64,000 nucleotides of DNA. Origin: Labilibaculum manganireducens. Lineage in GTDB: Bacteria; Bacteroidota; Bacteroidia; Bacteroidales; Marinifilaceae. The position numbers and the translations under genes were made by a program. Below are positions 1 to 10,108 of this stretch, one piece after another (the stretch's first letter is position 1; every line of letters starts with the position of its first letter). The notes beneath the pieces were generated by a model. That model was not told where the DNA came from, did no database searches, and saw nothing but the letters and a program-made list of their open reading frames with translations. Where the stretch lies: assembly GCF_002843385.1 (NCBI RefSeq), contig NZ_MVDE01000027.1, positions 1-64,000 of the forward strand, read 5' to 3'.

Positions 1-169
1 AAAAAATAAAAACGTGTCGTTGCCGTGAAATTAAAAATCATAGTACATCCTTTTTATGTGAATTTTAAGAATGTAAAAATCTAAAATCTTATCGAAAATC
101 CATATGCGCTATTGTGGAGACGGATACCTCTAAATTATGGTTGTTAAAGGTATTAGTCAGCCGTTTACT

Positions 170-460
170 TTGAAAAAGATCCTTCACTACCAATCGAAAT
201 GATTTTTTAGTTGAAAAATCACCTTGAATGACCGATCAGAACAAAATCGACCTTGAAAAATGACTTTGCACAACAGTTCATTCGAATTTTCAGTTGGTAA
301 ATTAACCGCACTATCAGTAGAGGCGATTTTTTAATTGAAAAATCGTCTTGCATAACAAGCAATGTTAAAAGTCATCTTGAAAAACGGCTTTGCTCATCAA
401 TCAAGTTGATTTTTTAAGGCCAAAAAGGACTTTGCACAACGTGCAAACACATTTACCAAA
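170..460. repeat. Degenerate tandem repeat, 41-42 bp period, about 7 units
   Basis: Seven diverged units start at 170, 211, 253, 294, 335, 377 and 419, giving spacings of 41, 42, 41, 41, 42 and 42 bp. Each begins with a version of TTGAAAAAT, followed by a block resembling GACTTTGCACAAC. Most end in a T-rich stretch such as GATTTTTTAG. The unit at 294 is the most decayed (TTGGTAAAT) and the one at 419 begins GCCAAAAAG. The period is close to four helical turns or 14 codons, but all frames are broken by stops, so it is not now a coding repeat. It could be the remnant of a repetitive short-peptide gene or a non-coding repeat. Register is seen directly; origin is unknown. Confidence 0.7.
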
Positions 461-780
461 ACTCAAACTCTCAATATTTCTTGTTTACTCTCATTTTGAG
501 ATTCCCGATATTGGAACAGAGGATTTTTGTGCATATTCTCAAACCCATCAAAGAGCTCAATCAATTCTCAAAACCATGTAAAACATTTACAATTCAATCA
601 GTCTAAATGCCTAATTCAACAAACTCTACCTCAAAGTGAATTCATCACACGGGCACAACAAACATCATCTGTTTACACCATAAATTTCATCATTCAAGCA
701 AATAATAGTGATGTTAGTCAAAACAATTTTATTCTTTCCTCGTAAAAAACAACATGTTACATCCAAATTAAGCTGAAGAT
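441..780. other. Gene-poor AT-rich stretch
   Basis: Only short overlapping open frames (for example 390-581 and 527-745) are present. They lack a recognisable domain and read like chance translations of AT-rich DNA. No clear TAnnTTTG promoter was found for the lipoprotein gene starting at 781. Confidence 0.5.
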
Positions 781-1650
781 ATGAGAACGAAAATATTCTT
801 AGGTTGGGCATTTCTTATTATACCAGGAATAATTTCCTGTTCCACATCGGAAGAAGATATGAATATGGAGATTCAAATTACCAATTCTGTGAATATTGAA
901 GAAAATGCGATGGTGAACTGCATTTTAGAAGACCTTCTTTGCGAGGTGGAAAAAAATGTGATTGCAACCGATTATGGTACAAAGACGAAAGACAACACCA
1001 AAAGAGATTCAATTCCAGTTATTAAAGTAAGCGGTGACGATGAACCTCAAACTTCCACAAAAACAATAAGTATCAACTATGGATCAAGTAATCATACCGA
1101 TCATCTGGGAAGATTAAAGCGTGGACAAATACACAACGAAATTACAGGAAGATACATGACGAATCAGACTCTTCAATCTATTCATTTCGAAGAATTTTGT
1201 ATTAATAATTTAAAAATAGAAGGTCGTATTGAAATTACATCAAACGGTTTGAACGAATTTGACCAACTTAGCTTCACTATTTCATACGACAGTATTGTTT
1301 TAACCTCTTCAAACGGATTACAATACAGCATATCAGGTACTAAAACAAAAGAATGGATTGACGGATACGGCACCCCGGAAAACCCATGGGATGATCAATT
1401 TCTGGTTTCCGGTGAATGCCATGGAATCAATTCTGAAAACAGAGAATATCATTCAAAGATATCAACACCATTGTTAATAAGTCGCTCGTGCGAGTTCATT
1501 TTAGCCGGCGAAACTGAATTTCAAGTAGAAAATGAATCGGTATTTTATAGTTTTGGAGATAGTATGTGCGATAATAAGGGATACTATATCCGAAATGGCG
1601 AAACAAATAATTTTGAATTTGGAAGATATTCTTTTAGAGAAAAAAAGTAA
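781..1650 (+). CDS. Putative lipoprotein of a Bacteroidota repeat-layout family
   Basis: The 289-residue protein starts with a short basic end and a hydrophobic core ending IISC, a lipobox with the lipidated Cys near residue 20. STSEED follows, the kind of acidic stretch associated with surface export of Bacteroidota lipoproteins. The mature part has no catalytic motif I can name. Its order of elements (SINYGSS, GRLKRGQI, EITGRYM, KIEGRIEITSNG, then SRSCEF, FYSFGDSMCDN near the C-terminus) matches a family of beta-rich Bacteroidota lipoproteins of unknown role. The protein at 41447-42295 has the same layout. It stands alone, facing uraA across a shared terminator. Confidence 0.75.
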   Translation: MRTKIFLGWAFLIIPGIISCSTSEEDMNMEIQITNSVNIEENAMVNCILEDLLCEVEKNVIATDYGTKTKDNTKRDSIPVIKVSGDDEPQTSTKTISINYGSSNHTDHLGRLKRGQIHNEITGRYMTNQTLQSIHFEEFCINNLKIEGRIEITSNGLNEFDQLSFTISYDSIVLTSSNGLQYSISGTKTKEWIDGYGTPENPWDDQFLVSGECHGINSENREYHSKISTPLLISRSCEFILAGETEFQVENESVFYSFGDSMCDNKGYYIRNGETNNFEFGRYSFREKK

Positions 1651-1701
1651 ACCCATAAATTTCTTGATGCACAAATGGTAATTTAGTTAGTATCAGACAA
1701 G

Positions 1702-1727
1702 AAAAGCCCCAAATTGGGGCTTTTTAT
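1702..1727. terminator. Bidirectional intrinsic terminator
   Basis: AGCCCC and GGGGCT pair across AAATT. The hairpin is flanked by A-rich sequence on the left and TTTTTATTT on the right, so it can serve both the lipoprotein gene (+) and uraA (-), which converge here. Confidence 0.85.
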
Positions 1728-1748
1728 TTATATCATTGAGATTTTTAT

Positions 1749-2981
1749 TTATTTTTCCTTGCTTCCTTTTATTGGTCTGGAAGTATCTGGTAAAATTAAA
1801 TTCAATATAACTCCTACCAAAGAAGCAAGACCAATTCCTGCTAAGGAGAAAGTTCCATATGAAATTTGTGCTCCACCAATTCCTACGGTTAGCACAATAG
1901 AAATAATCACCTGATTTCTGGTTTTTGAGAAATCTGTCTTGGCATCAATTAATGTTTTGATTCCAATACTGGCAATCATACCGAACAACAGCAGCATAAT
2001 TCCACCCAAAACGGCTTGTGGAATTGTTTTAAGAAATGCACTTACTTTTCCGATAAGGGAAAATACTACTGCCGTAATTGCAGCAATTCTCAATACTCGC
2101 GGATCGGTAACTTTAGTTAATGCTATTGCTCCGGTTACCTCAGAATAAGTTGTATTTGGTGGTCCGCCAAAAAATCCAGCGAAAGCTGTTGCAATACCAT
2201 CACCAAGCAGAGTTCTGTGCAAACCCGGATCTTTAACAAATTTTTTATTTGCCACACCTCCAATTGCATACATGTCACCTACATGTTCTATAATCGGGGC
2301 AAAAGCAACAGGAAGCATATATAATACAGCTCCCCAGTTTAATTCCGGACGAACAAAATCAGGCAACGCAAACCATGCAGCATCATTAATCGACGTAAAA
2401 TCAACTTTTCCTAATACTATAGAGAGAATGTAACCAACAATAATTCCCACAAAAATAGGAATCAGCTTAATCATTCCTTTGCTGTAAACCACAATTAAAA
2501 CTGCAGTTAATAAGGAAACAGAAGAAATAATCCAATTCGTTTTTGCCATATTTACAGCAACAGGAGCCAGCGAAAGACCAATAATCATGATTACAGGCCC
2601 CACCACAATAGAAGGAAATATTTTCTCGATTACGCCTAAGCCCCAAACTTTTATTATTGCAGAGACAACGCCATACACCAAACCAACGGCAATTAAACCA
2701 GAAAGAGCTCCCGGCAAACCATACAATTCCGTAGCGGCTACAATTGGGGCAATAAATGCAAAACTACTACCCAAAAAAACAGGAACCTTACCTTTTGTGA
2801 TTAAATGAAAAATCAAGGTTCCGATTCCTGCTGTAAATAATGCGACTGATGGGTCAATACCGACTAATAACGGGACAAGGACTGTTGCGCCAAAGGCAAC
2901 AAATAAGAACTGAATCCCGATAATAATTCTTTTCGCGGGACTATCAAAGTTCGGTGTGCTGGTTTCTTGAGACAGGATCAT
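1749..2981 (-). CDS. uraA: Uracil permease (NCS2 family)
   Basis: This 410-residue inner-membrane protein has many hydrophobic segments and the UraA signatures in order: FGATVLVPLLVG near 30-41, GKVPVFLGSSFAFI near 64-77, the Glu in PIIEHVGD (E232) and the Glu in GGPPNTTYSEVTG (E281). These two Glu correspond to the substrate- and proton-coupling residues of E. coli UraA (E241, E290). The predicted role is proton-coupled uracil uptake. Xanthine/uric-acid members of the same superfamily are possible but fit the motifs less well. It is transcribed alone from a strong promoter just upstream. No pyrimidine salvage gene is adjacent. Confidence 0.88.
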   Translation of the reverse strand: MILSQETSTPNFDSPAKRIIIGIQFLFVAFGATVLVPLLVGIDPSVALFTAGIGTLIFHLITKGKVPVFLGSSFAFIAPIVAATELYGLPGALSGLIAVGLVYGVVSAIIKVWGLGVIEKIFPSIVVGPVIMIIGLSLAPVAVNMAKTNWIISSVSLLTAVLIVVYSKGMIKLIPIFVGIIVGYILSIVLGKVDFTSINDAAWFALPDFVRPELNWGAVLYMLPVAFAPIIEHVGDMYAIGGVANKKFVKDPGLHRTLLGDGIATAFAGFFGGPPNTTYSEVTGAIALTKVTDPRVLRIAAITAVVFSLIGKVSAFLKTIPQAVLGGIMLLLFGMIASIGIKTLIDAKTDFSKTRNQVIISIVLTVGIGGAQISYGTFSLAGIGLASLVGVILNLILPDTSRPIKGSKEK

Positions 2982-3012
2982 AAAATAGGTTTAGATTTTT
3001 TACAAATTGGCG

Positions 3013-3043
3013 CAAATATAGCAAGGATGCCTCGAAGAACAAA
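3013..3043 (-). promoter_or_regulatory. Promoter of uraA, Bacteroidota type
   Basis: Read on the minus strand, TTTG (3043-3040) is followed after exactly 19 bp by TATATTTG (3020-3013), then CGCC. This is a full match to the Bacteroidota -33/-7 consensus. The start codon is about 32 bp downstream of the -7 box. Confidence 0.8.
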
Positions 3044-3208
3044 TCCGAATAGTTGTTTTTAAAGAAGCTCTCTTTATGACGATCATGTTCAACATTCAAT
3101 AAAACCAAGTGTTTCAAACACTCAGGTTATCGAAATAAAACAATCAAAAAAAAATGGAAATAAATTAATGAGCGGGAAGAAGCCAATTCCTGATAAATCT
3201 AAAATTAT

Positions 3209-4918
3209 TTAGAACTTGATATCACGAACCATTAACTGAGTTTCAACTTTTCCCATGTACTCATTCTCCTGAAGTGAGTAACAGACATCAAATGGAACAC
3301 CACTCGAAATTTTAGGATACAAATTCCCCATTGAAAAAGCAATACCTGCTTTTACATCTCCTTCGCGAATATCGTCAACAACTGAAAGTTTAAGATGCTC
3401 CTTATTTCTTCCTACCGGACGACTATAACCGTAATCGAGAACTTGTTCGCTCACAAAAACCGGGGTCATATTTTTTGGCCCGAAAGGCTCAAACTGTTTA
3501 ATAATCCGGAAAAATTTAGGTGTAATATCAGATAATTTTATATTTGCATCAATCTTAACCTGAGGAACTAACATATCTTCTGAAATGTTATTTACCACAT
3601 AATCTTCGAAACGTTTTTGGAACTCTCCAACATTCTCTATTTTCATAGTTAAACCTGCAGCATACTTGTGACCACCAAAGTTTTCCAGTAAATCACTGCA
3701 TTCCGAAATTGCATTGTACAAATCAAAGCCGTCAACCGAACGAGCGCTTCCAGTAGCAAAACCATTCGATTCGGTAAGAATTACTGTTGGTTTATAATAA
3801 TTCTCGATCATTCGCGAAGCAACAATACCAATCACTCCTTTGTGCCAGTTCCGATCAAAAAGAACAGTGCTTTTTTTAGCAAGCAACGCGCTGCTTTTTG
3901 CAACTCTTTCCAACGCTTCATCCGTAATACTATGATCCAATTCTTTGCGGTCTTCGTTCATCACATCAATTGTATCTCCTATTAATATGGCAGATTCCTC
4001 AGTATCAGCAATCAGCAATTGAACTGCCCGGTTGCCCGATTGAATTCTTCCGGCAGCATTAATTCTTGGGCCAACTTTAAAAACAATATCGTTTACTGTC
4101 AGATCTTTGTCAACTCCGGCTAAATTCAATATTGTTTTCAGTCCTAATCTCGGAGAATTATTTAGTTGTATCAATCCAAAATGGGCCAACACTCTATTCT
4201 CGCCGGTAATTGGGACAATATCCGAAGCTATACTAACAGCCAATAAATCAAGCAATGGTATCAACTCCTCAAATGGCCATCCCATTTTCTGAGCCAATCC
4301 CTGCATTAACTTAAAGCCAACTCCGCAACCCGATAACGCATCACAAGGATAATCGCAATCCAATCTTTTAGGATCGAGAACTGCAATCGCCTCTGGCAAA
4401 ATATCGCCTGGTGTATGATGATCGCAAACGATAAAATCGATGCCTTTTTCTTTCGCGTATGCAATTTTACCAACGGCCTTAATACCGCAGTCCAATGCAA
4501 TGATCAATTTAAAATTGTTATCCGCGGCGTAATCAATCCCTGCTGTCGAAACGCCGTAACCTTCCGAGTACCGGTCAGGAATATAATAATCTATAAAATC
4601 GAAGTGTTTTTTAAGATAAGTGTAAACAAGAGAAACAGATGTGGTTCCATCAACGTCATAATCACCATAGATCATAACTCTTTCTTGTTTCTGAATTGCT
4701 GTCTCTATTCTTTCAACAGCTTTATCCATATCTTTCATTAGGAAAGGATCGTGCAGATCATCGAGGCTGGGACGAAAAAACTTCTTTGCCATATCGAATG
4801 TAGTAATCCCACGTTGCACCAGCAAATCAGCGACTAAACGGTCAACACCAAGTGATTTCATAAGTGTTATAACCGTTCCTTCATCTCCCGGCTCATTGAT
4901 TACCCATCTCTTTTCCAT
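3209..4918 (-). CDS. recJ: Single-stranded-DNA-specific exonuclease RecJ
   Basis: The 569-residue protein is a DHH-superfamily 5'-3' ssDNA exonuclease acting in recombination and mismatch repair. Visible motifs are GDYDVDG (85-91), ALDCG (141-145), CDHH (165-168), SIASDIVP, GPRINAAGR, and the DHHA1-domain FGGHKYAAG. The C-terminal OB-fold region is present and length is typical. The start ATG lies 23 bp after the lipB stop, so it is probably the last gene of lipA-lipB-recJ. No clear terminator is visible after it. Confidence 0.96.
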   Translation of the reverse strand: MEKRWVINEPGDEGTVITLMKSLGVDRLVADLLVQRGITTFDMAKKFFRPSLDDLHDPFLMKDMDKAVERIETAIQKQERVMIYGDYDVDGTTSVSLVYTYLKKHFDFIDYYIPDRYSEGYGVSTAGIDYAADNNFKLIIALDCGIKAVGKIAYAKEKGIDFIVCDHHTPGDILPEAIAVLDPKRLDCDYPCDALSGCGVGFKLMQGLAQKMGWPFEELIPLLDLLAVSIASDIVPITGENRVLAHFGLIQLNNSPRLGLKTILNLAGVDKDLTVNDIVFKVGPRINAAGRIQSGNRAVQLLIADTEESAILIGDTIDVMNEDRKELDHSITDEALERVAKSSALLAKKSTVLFDRNWHKGVIGIVASRMIENYYKPTVILTESNGFATGSARSVDGFDLYNAISECSDLLENFGGHKYAAGLTMKIENVGEFQKRFEDYVVNNISEDMLVPQVKIDANIKLSDITPKFFRIIKQFEPFGPKNMTPVFVSEQVLDYGYSRPVGRNKEHLKLSVVDDIREGDVKAGIAFSMGNLYPKISSGVPFDVCYSLQENEYMGKVETQLMVRDIKF

Positions 4919-4941
4919 ATTCTAGAATTTGGCTAGCTAAA

Positions 4942-5646
4942 TTAGTCAATTTCAAGCGTCATATCAAACAGTTTAGTGATATGGCTCTTCAAATTATGTT
5001 TTACTTCTTCAATATCAAGCTCTTTGCCCAATTCTTTTTTTAAGGATGTTACTCCTTTATCAACAAATCCACACGGATTGATGTACTCAAAATATTTTAA
5101 ATCGGTATTTACATTAAAAGCAAAACCATGCATGCTTACCCATCTGCTGATTCGCACACCAATAGCACAAATCTTGCGAACAGTAGGTTTCCCTACATCC
5201 AACCAAACTCCTGTCGCTCCTTCCAGCCGCGTTCCAACAATTCCATAATCGGCAATACAATTAATAACAGCTTGCTCCAGAGTTTCGATGTATTTTTTAA
5301 TTCCCATATCGTAGGTTTCCAAATTTAAGATTGGATACCCAACAATTTGTCCCGGCCCATGATAGGTAATATCACCTCCGCGATTAATTTTATGAAAAGT
5401 TGCCTCTTTTGCCTGCAGCTGCAGCAAATCAAGAAGCATATTTTGTTCTTTCCCGCTTTTCCCCAGTGTATATACGTGCGGATGTTCGCAGAACAACAAA
5501 TAATTGTTTGATAATTTTTTCTGATCAACCGGAAGATCGGCATTAGCCTGCTTGGATGTCAGAACTTCATTAAACAGGTTCTCCTGATAGTCCCATGCTT
5601 CTTTATAATCAATCGATCCCAAATCGCGAAATACAGTCTTAGTCAT
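4942..5646 (-). CDS. lipB: Octanoyltransferase LipB
   Basis: This 234-residue enzyme transfers octanoyl groups from octanoyl-ACP to lipoyl domains, the first step of lipoate synthesis. The family motif RGGDITYHGPGQ (89-100) is intact. So are the catalytic Lys in VRKICAIG (K158) and the acyl-accepting Cys in NPCG (C192). The start codon overlaps the end of lipA by 8 bp, indicating translational coupling of the two lipoate genes. Confidence 0.96.
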   Translation of the reverse strand: MTKTVFRDLGSIDYKEAWDYQENLFNEVLTSKQANADLPVDQKKLSNNYLLFCEHPHVYTLGKSGKEQNMLLDLLQLQAKEATFHKINRGGDITYHGPGQIVGYPILNLETYDMGIKKYIETLEQAVINCIADYGIVGTRLEGATGVWLDVGKPTVRKICAIGVRISRWVSMHGFAFNVNTDLKYFEYINPCGFVDKGVTSLKKELGKELDIEEVKHNLKSHITKLFDMTLEID

Positions 5647-6550
5647 CTTTTAAACTCCTTTTTAAGTTTAACGCATTTACATGACGTTCTGCATGATACG
5701 AAGAACGCACCAAAGGTGTACTTTCTACAAATGCAAAACCTTTTTCCAAACCAACAGTCTCATATTGTTTGAACACCTCCGGAGTAATGTATTCCTGAAC
5801 TTCCAAATGATTTTTTGTTGGCTGCAAATACTGACCAATTGTCATGACTCTGACTCCTACCTCAAGCAAGTCATCCATTACCTGATAAATCTCTTCTTCT
5901 TTCTCGCCCAAACCAAGCATTATTCCCGATTTAGCAACTATTCCCGAATCTGAAATTTGCTTTAACACTTTCAGACTAAGATCGTATTTAGCTTTGCTTC
6001 GAACTTCACGGGTTAATCTTCGAACCGTTTCCAAATTATGAGAGATCACCTCCGGATTCATATCAATCACTCTTTGAATGTCCTCCTCTTTCCCATTAAA
6101 ATCGGGGATTAAAACCTCAAGTGTGGTTTCCGGAGTAGTTTCTTTTATACATTTTATGGTTTCTGCCCAAATTCCAGATCCTCCGTCTTCCAAATCATCC
6201 CGGTCAACAGAAGTTATTACAGCATGTTTTAAGCTCATCAGCTTAATAGAACGAGCCAATCTTTTGGGTTCTTTCCAATCTGCCTCAAGTGGCTTTCCTG
6301 TTGGAACGTTGCAAAATTTGCAGGCACGTGTACAAATATTTCCTAAAATCATAAAGGTAGCAGTTCCATTTCCCCAACATTCTCCAACATTCGGACATTT
6401 CCCGCTCGAACAAATAGTATGCAATCCATTCTCCTTTACTATTCCATTCACGTATGCATAATCGTCACCCTTTGGCAACTGTATTTTCAACCAATCTGGT
6501 TTTCTTCTTGTCTTCATTTTACTACTGCTTAATTTTTCCTGATGATTCAA
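5639..6550 (-). CDS. lipA: Lipoyl synthase LipA (radical SAM)
   Basis: This 303-residue enzyme inserts two sulfurs into octanoyl groups. The auxiliary cluster Cys are C47, C52 and C58 (CSSGKCPNVGEC). The radical-SAM Cys are C73, C77 and C80 (CTRACKFC). The C-terminal RSSY serine motif is present. An alternative start at Met12 (6517) would also give a normal N-terminus, since KPDWLKIQLP is where family similarity begins. It heads lipA-lipB-recJ. Confidence 0.96.
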   Translation of the reverse strand: MNHQEKLSSSKMKTRRKPDWLKIQLPKGDDYAYVNGIVKENGLHTICSSGKCPNVGECWGNGTATFMILGNICTRACKFCNVPTGKPLEADWKEPKRLARSIKLMSLKHAVITSVDRDDLEDGGSGIWAETIKCIKETTPETTLEVLIPDFNGKEEDIQRVIDMNPEVISHNLETVRRLTREVRSKAKYDLSLKVLKQISDSGIVAKSGIMLGLGEKEEEIYQVMDDLLEVGVRVMTIGQYLQPTKNHLEVQEYITPEVFKQYETVGLEKGFAFVESTPLVRSSYHAERHVNALNLKRSLKDD

Positions 6551-6670
6551 AACGCTTTAGACTCTTTTCATCAACAATTTATAACTGATCAAAACACCAC
6601 AAATAATCAATTGATTTTCAGCAACAAACACTACAGCAAAATTTGATTCCTAAATAAAAATAAATCCACG

Positions 6671-6678
6671 CAAAGGTA
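6671..6678 (-). promoter_or_regulatory. Likely -7 element of lipA
   Basis: On the minus strand this reads TACCTTTG followed by CG, a match to TAnnTTTG. No good TTTG lies at the expected distance upstream. The implied leader before the lipA ATG is about 115 nt. Confidence 0.5.
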
Positions 6679-7001
6679 TTCGAAACATTTCAACTTTTCA
6701 TGAAATACCTTATATTTTTGCCTCTTTCGTGAATGTTTCGTTATATTTATTCAATCTAAATACCATTAATTTCATGCAATATTACCAATTATATTTGTCT
6801 TTACAATGGCATTTGAAACAACACATTTTTCGATTAAGAAATAGAAAAATTCACCAGTAAAGAAAATAAGCTTTCTTTTTAAATCTTTTGTAAACCCCCT
6901 AAGCTGGCAAACACAATCAATTCTCATACTTTTAATTAGCGCAATCAGCATTAAATCCAATAAGTAAAGCTATTGAAATTAATTATTTGGACAGATTATA
7001 T

Positions 7002-7009
7002 TATCTTTG
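7002..7009 (+). promoter_or_regulatory. -7 element of lysS
   Basis: TATCTTTG followed by CACC matches the Bacteroidota -7 box. The -33 element is unclear. It decides the lysS start: an in-frame ATG at 6987 lies upstream of this promoter, so translation must begin at 7038. Confidence 0.65.
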
Positions 7010-7037
7010 CACCCGAATAAACTTTATTGAGATTAAG

Positions 7038-8759
7038 ATGAATGCGTTAGAACTTAGTGAACAAGAAATCATTAGAAGGAATTCCCTTAAAGAAATGCAG
7101 TCTATGGGTATCAACCCGTTTCCTGCGGCACAATATCATGTAAACAGCTTTTCTTCAGATATTCTGAAAGATTTCGATCCTGAAAAGAAGAACCTTCAAG
7201 AGGTTTGTATAGCAGGTAGAATCATGAGCAGAAGAATTATGGGTAAAGCTTCCTTTCTTGAACTTCAGGATTCGAAGGGAAGAATACAGGTTTACATTAC
7301 AAGAGATGATATCTGCCCGGGCGAGGATAAAACCCTTTACAACACAGTATTCAAAAAACTGACTGACATTGGTGATTTTATTGGAATTAAGGGTTACGTA
7401 TTTGTTACTCAGGTAGGTGAAACTTCGGTTCATGCAACCGAAATGACAATTCTTTCAAAATCTATTCGTCCGCTTCCTATTGTTAAGGAAAAAGATGGAA
7501 AAGTTTACGATGCTTTCAGCGATCCTGAAATGCGTTACCGTCAGCGGTATGTTGATTTGGTAGTAAACCCGGCTGTTAAAGATGTTTTCCTGAAAAGAAC
7601 GAAAATCATCAACTCGATGCGCGAACTTTTCAACAGCAAGGATTATTTAGAGGTGGAAACACCAATCTTACAGGCTATTCCCGGTGGTGCTTCTGCCCGT
7701 CCGTTCGAAACACATCACAATGCATTGGATATTCCTCTTTACATGCGTATTGCCAACGAACTTTATCTGAAAAGATTGATCGTTGGGGGATTCGACGGAG
7801 TTTATGAGTTTGCGAAAGATTTTCGTAACGAAGGAATGGATCGTACTCACAATCCGGAATTTACAGTAATGGAAATCTATGTTGCCTATAAGGATTACAA
7901 CTGGATGATGGACTTTACTGAAGAAATGATTGAAAAAATTGCGATGGATCTTCATGGCAAAACCAAATTAATGGTTGGCGATAAAGAAATTGATTTCAAG
8001 CGTCCTTTCAAACGTATTTCAATGATTGATTCCATTCTTGAATATACAGGAATTGACATCAATGGAATGGATGATATACAACTTCGCGAGGTTTGTAAAA
8101 AACTGAATATCGAAGTGGATGAAACCATGGGAAAAGGAAAATTAATCGATGAAATTTTTGGTGAGAAATGTGAAGGAAATTACATTCAGCCAACTTTCAT
8201 TACCGATTATCCTGTTGAAATGTCTCCTCTTTGTAAAAAACACAGAGACAATCCGGAATTAACCGAGCGTTTCGAGTTAATGGTGAATGGAAAAGAGCTT
8301 TGTAATGCTTATTCGGAGTTAAATGATCCTATTGATCAGTTGGAGCGTTTTCAGGAACAAAACAAATTAAGTGAAAAGGGTGATGATGAAGCCATGTTTA
8401 TTGATATGGACTTTGTTCGTGCTCTTGAATATGGTATGCCTCCTACATCTGGAATGGGAATTGGTATTGATCGGTTAACCATGTTGATGACCAACTCACA
8501 ATCAATTCAGGATGTATTGTTCTTTCCGCAAATGAGACCTGAGAAGAAAGCTGCAGTTGACAGTGATGACAAATTTGTTGCATTAGGGATTGCTCCTGAA
8601 TGGATGCCAATAATTCGTAAAGCAGGATTCCAGACTGTCAGCGCTTTAAAGGAAGAGAAGTCGACAAAACTTCATCAGGATATTTGTGGCTGGAATAAAA
8701 AGCTAAAAATGGGATTAAAAAACCCAAGTCAGGAAGAAGTAGCAGAGTGGTTGTCTTAA
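7038..8759 (+). CDS. lysS: Lysyl-tRNA synthetase, class II
   Basis: The 573-residue class II synthetase charges tRNA-Lys. The N-terminal OB-fold anticodon domain is followed by motif 2 ([15 protein letters not shown]) and motif 3 ([12 protein letters not shown]). About 75 extra residues after the catalytic core (from [13 protein letters not shown] to the end) form the C-terminal extension seen in Bacteroidota LysRS. I chose [10 protein letters not shown] as the start because an upstream in-frame ATG precedes the promoter. Confidence 0.95.
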   Translation: MNALELSEQEIIRRNSLKEMQSMGINPFPAAQYHVNSFSSDILKDFDPEKKNLQEVCIAGRIMSRRIMGKASFLELQDSKGRIQVYITRDDICPGEDKTLYNTVFKKLTDIGDFIGIKGYVFVTQVGETSVHATEMTILSKSIRPLPIVKEKDGKVYDAFSDPEMRYRQRYVDLVVNPAVKDVFLKRTKIINSMRELFNSKDYLEVETPILQAIPGGASARPFETHHNALDIPLYMRIANELYLKRLIVGGFDGVYEFAKDFRNEGMDRTHNPEFTVMEIYVAYKDYNWMMDFTEEMIEKIAMDLHGKTKLMVGDKEIDFKRPFKRISMIDSILEYTGIDINGMDDIQLREVCKKLNIEVDETMGKGKLIDEIFGEKCEGNYIQPTFITDYPVEMSPLCKKHRDNPELTERFELMVNGKELCNAYSELNDPIDQLERFQEQNKLSEKGDDEAMFIDMDFVRALEYGMPPTSGMGIGIDRLTMLMTNSQSIQDVLFFPQMRPEKKAAVDSDDKFVALGIAPEWMPIIRKAGFQTVSALKEEKSTKLHQDICGWNKKLKMGLKNPSQEEVAEWLS

Positions 8760-8780
8760 TTCCCGCTTTAAAATATTTTC

Positions 8781-8817
8781 ATATCGGAGGTCGGGAATTT
8801 CTCCCTTCCTCCGATAT
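8781..8817 (+). terminator. Stem-loop after lysS
   Basis: ATATCGGAGG (8781-8790) pairs perfectly with CCTCCGATAT (8808-8817), and an inner GGGA/TCCC can pair too. Only a short T-rich run follows, so it may be a weak terminator or a 3'-end-stabilising hairpin. Confidence 0.5.
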
Positions 8818-8885
8818 TTAGTAAATTAGAGATCTGATCGTTACAGAAATAATTCTCTAACAACAGCAGACTTATCAATAAATTC

Positions 8886-9881
8886 ATGAACAAATCATCA
8901 AAAATTGCCATAATTGGTGGTGGTAGCTGGGCTACAGCTATTGCTAAAATCTTTATGGAAAATGTAGCAGAAATCAACTGGTACATGCGCAATCCGGATA
9001 CCATTGACCAATTTAAGGAATTAGGTCATAACCCACGCTACATTACCGGTGCGGAATTTGACATCGACAAAATCAATTTTTCTCATAATATTGATGAAAT
9101 CGTAACAAATTCTGACATCATTGTTTTTGCAATACCATCCGCATTCTTGAAGAATGCACTTAAGAATCTTACGGTTAGCCTTGAAGATAAATTTGTTGTA
9201 TCAGCAATTAAAGGTATTGTTCCCGATGAAAATATGATTATTGGTGAATTCTTTAATGAAAAATACAATGTGCCAATTGACAACATCGGAGTAATTTCCG
9301 GACCATGCCATGCGGAAGAAGTTGCATTGGAACGATTATCATATTTAACGATTGCCTCTCAGAATACAAAAAAAGCAAGAGTTTTGGCTCTAAAAATGGA
9401 ATGTGCATACATTAAAACAACCATTTCCGATGATATTTACGGAACTGAATATTCGGCTGTTCTAAAAAATGTTATTGCCATCGCTTCAGGTATTTGTCAC
9501 GGACTTCGTTATGGCGATAATTTTCAAGCCGTGCTGATATCAAACGCAATTCAGGAAATTAAACGATTTGTAGATACGGTTCATCCCATCACAAGAGATA
9601 TTAAAAGTTCAGCTTATTTAGGCGATTTATTGGTTACCTGTTATTCTCAATTTAGTAGAAACAGAACTTTTGGAACCATGATTGGGAAAGGATATTCTGT
9701 AAAATTTGCTCAGTTAGAGATGCATATGATTGCCGAAGGATATTATGCGGTTAGTTGTATCAAAGAAATTAATGATAAATACAAGGTTCACATGCCAATT
9801 ACCATGGCTGTTTATAATATTCTGTACGAAAAAATATCTCCTGCTATGGAAATCAAATTATTAACAGAAGATTTACGTTAA
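8886..9881 (+). CDS. gpsA: Glycerol-3-phosphate dehydrogenase [NAD(P)+]
   Basis: This 331-residue cytosolic enzyme reduces dihydroxyacetone phosphate to sn-glycerol-3-phosphate for phospholipid synthesis. The N-terminal Rossmann motif GGGSWATAI (residues 12-20), the ISGPCHAEE segment and the catalytic-Lys segment EYSAVLKNVIAIASG are all visible. Length is normal. It lies between lysS and pgi with its own intergenic gaps (126 and 227 bp), so co-transcription is uncertain. Confidence 0.94.
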   Translation: MNKSSKIAIIGGGSWATAIAKIFMENVAEINWYMRNPDTIDQFKELGHNPRYITGAEFDIDKINFSHNIDEIVTNSDIIVFAIPSAFLKNALKNLTVSLEDKFVVSAIKGIVPDENMIIGEFFNEKYNVPIDNIGVISGPCHAEEVALERLSYLTIASQNTKKARVLALKMECAYIKTTISDDIYGTEYSAVLKNVIAIASGICHGLRYGDNFQAVLISNAIQEIKRFVDTVHPITRDIKSSAYLGDLLVTCYSQFSRNRTFGTMIGKGYSVKFAQLEMHMIAEGYYAVSCIKEINDKYKVHMPITMAVYNILYEKISPAMEIKLLTEDLR

Positions 9882-10108
9882 AGTTATTTTTCAATTGTAA
9901 ATTTGTACTTTGAAAAACTTTTCATTTTACAAAAGTAAAAGTAACGCATTGCATGAATGCAGAATAGGAGTGATTGCAAAAACATTCATCAATTATTTTA
10001 GTTTGAAATACATTTAATTAATTATACACATTAAACCCATTTCTGTCTTTCGCTCTGAGGGGGTATCGGTTCTGACAGATCTGGATTTTACTACTTAATT
10101 TGAAAATA

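Larger units (their letters stand above)
6551..7037. other. Divergent intergenic region between lipA and lysS
   Basis: This 487 bp AT-rich stretch carries a -7 element for lipA (6671-6678) and one for lysS (7002-7009). Nothing between them reads as a gene or a known RNA. Confidence 0.6.

Noticed and set aside
390-745. Two overlapping small plus-strand open frames (390-581, 527-745)
   Set aside because: They start inside or next to the degenerate repeat, have no domain, no promoter and composition expected from AT-rich DNA.
3121-3208. Search for a terminator after recJ
   Set aside because: No stem of convincing length with a T-run on the minus strand was found; the A-rich run at 3147-3155 is not preceded by a good hairpin.
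6713-6720. Plus-strand TATTTTTG in the lipA-lysS gap
   Set aside because: No -33 element and no gene follows within a reasonable distance; AT-rich DNA yields such matches by chance.
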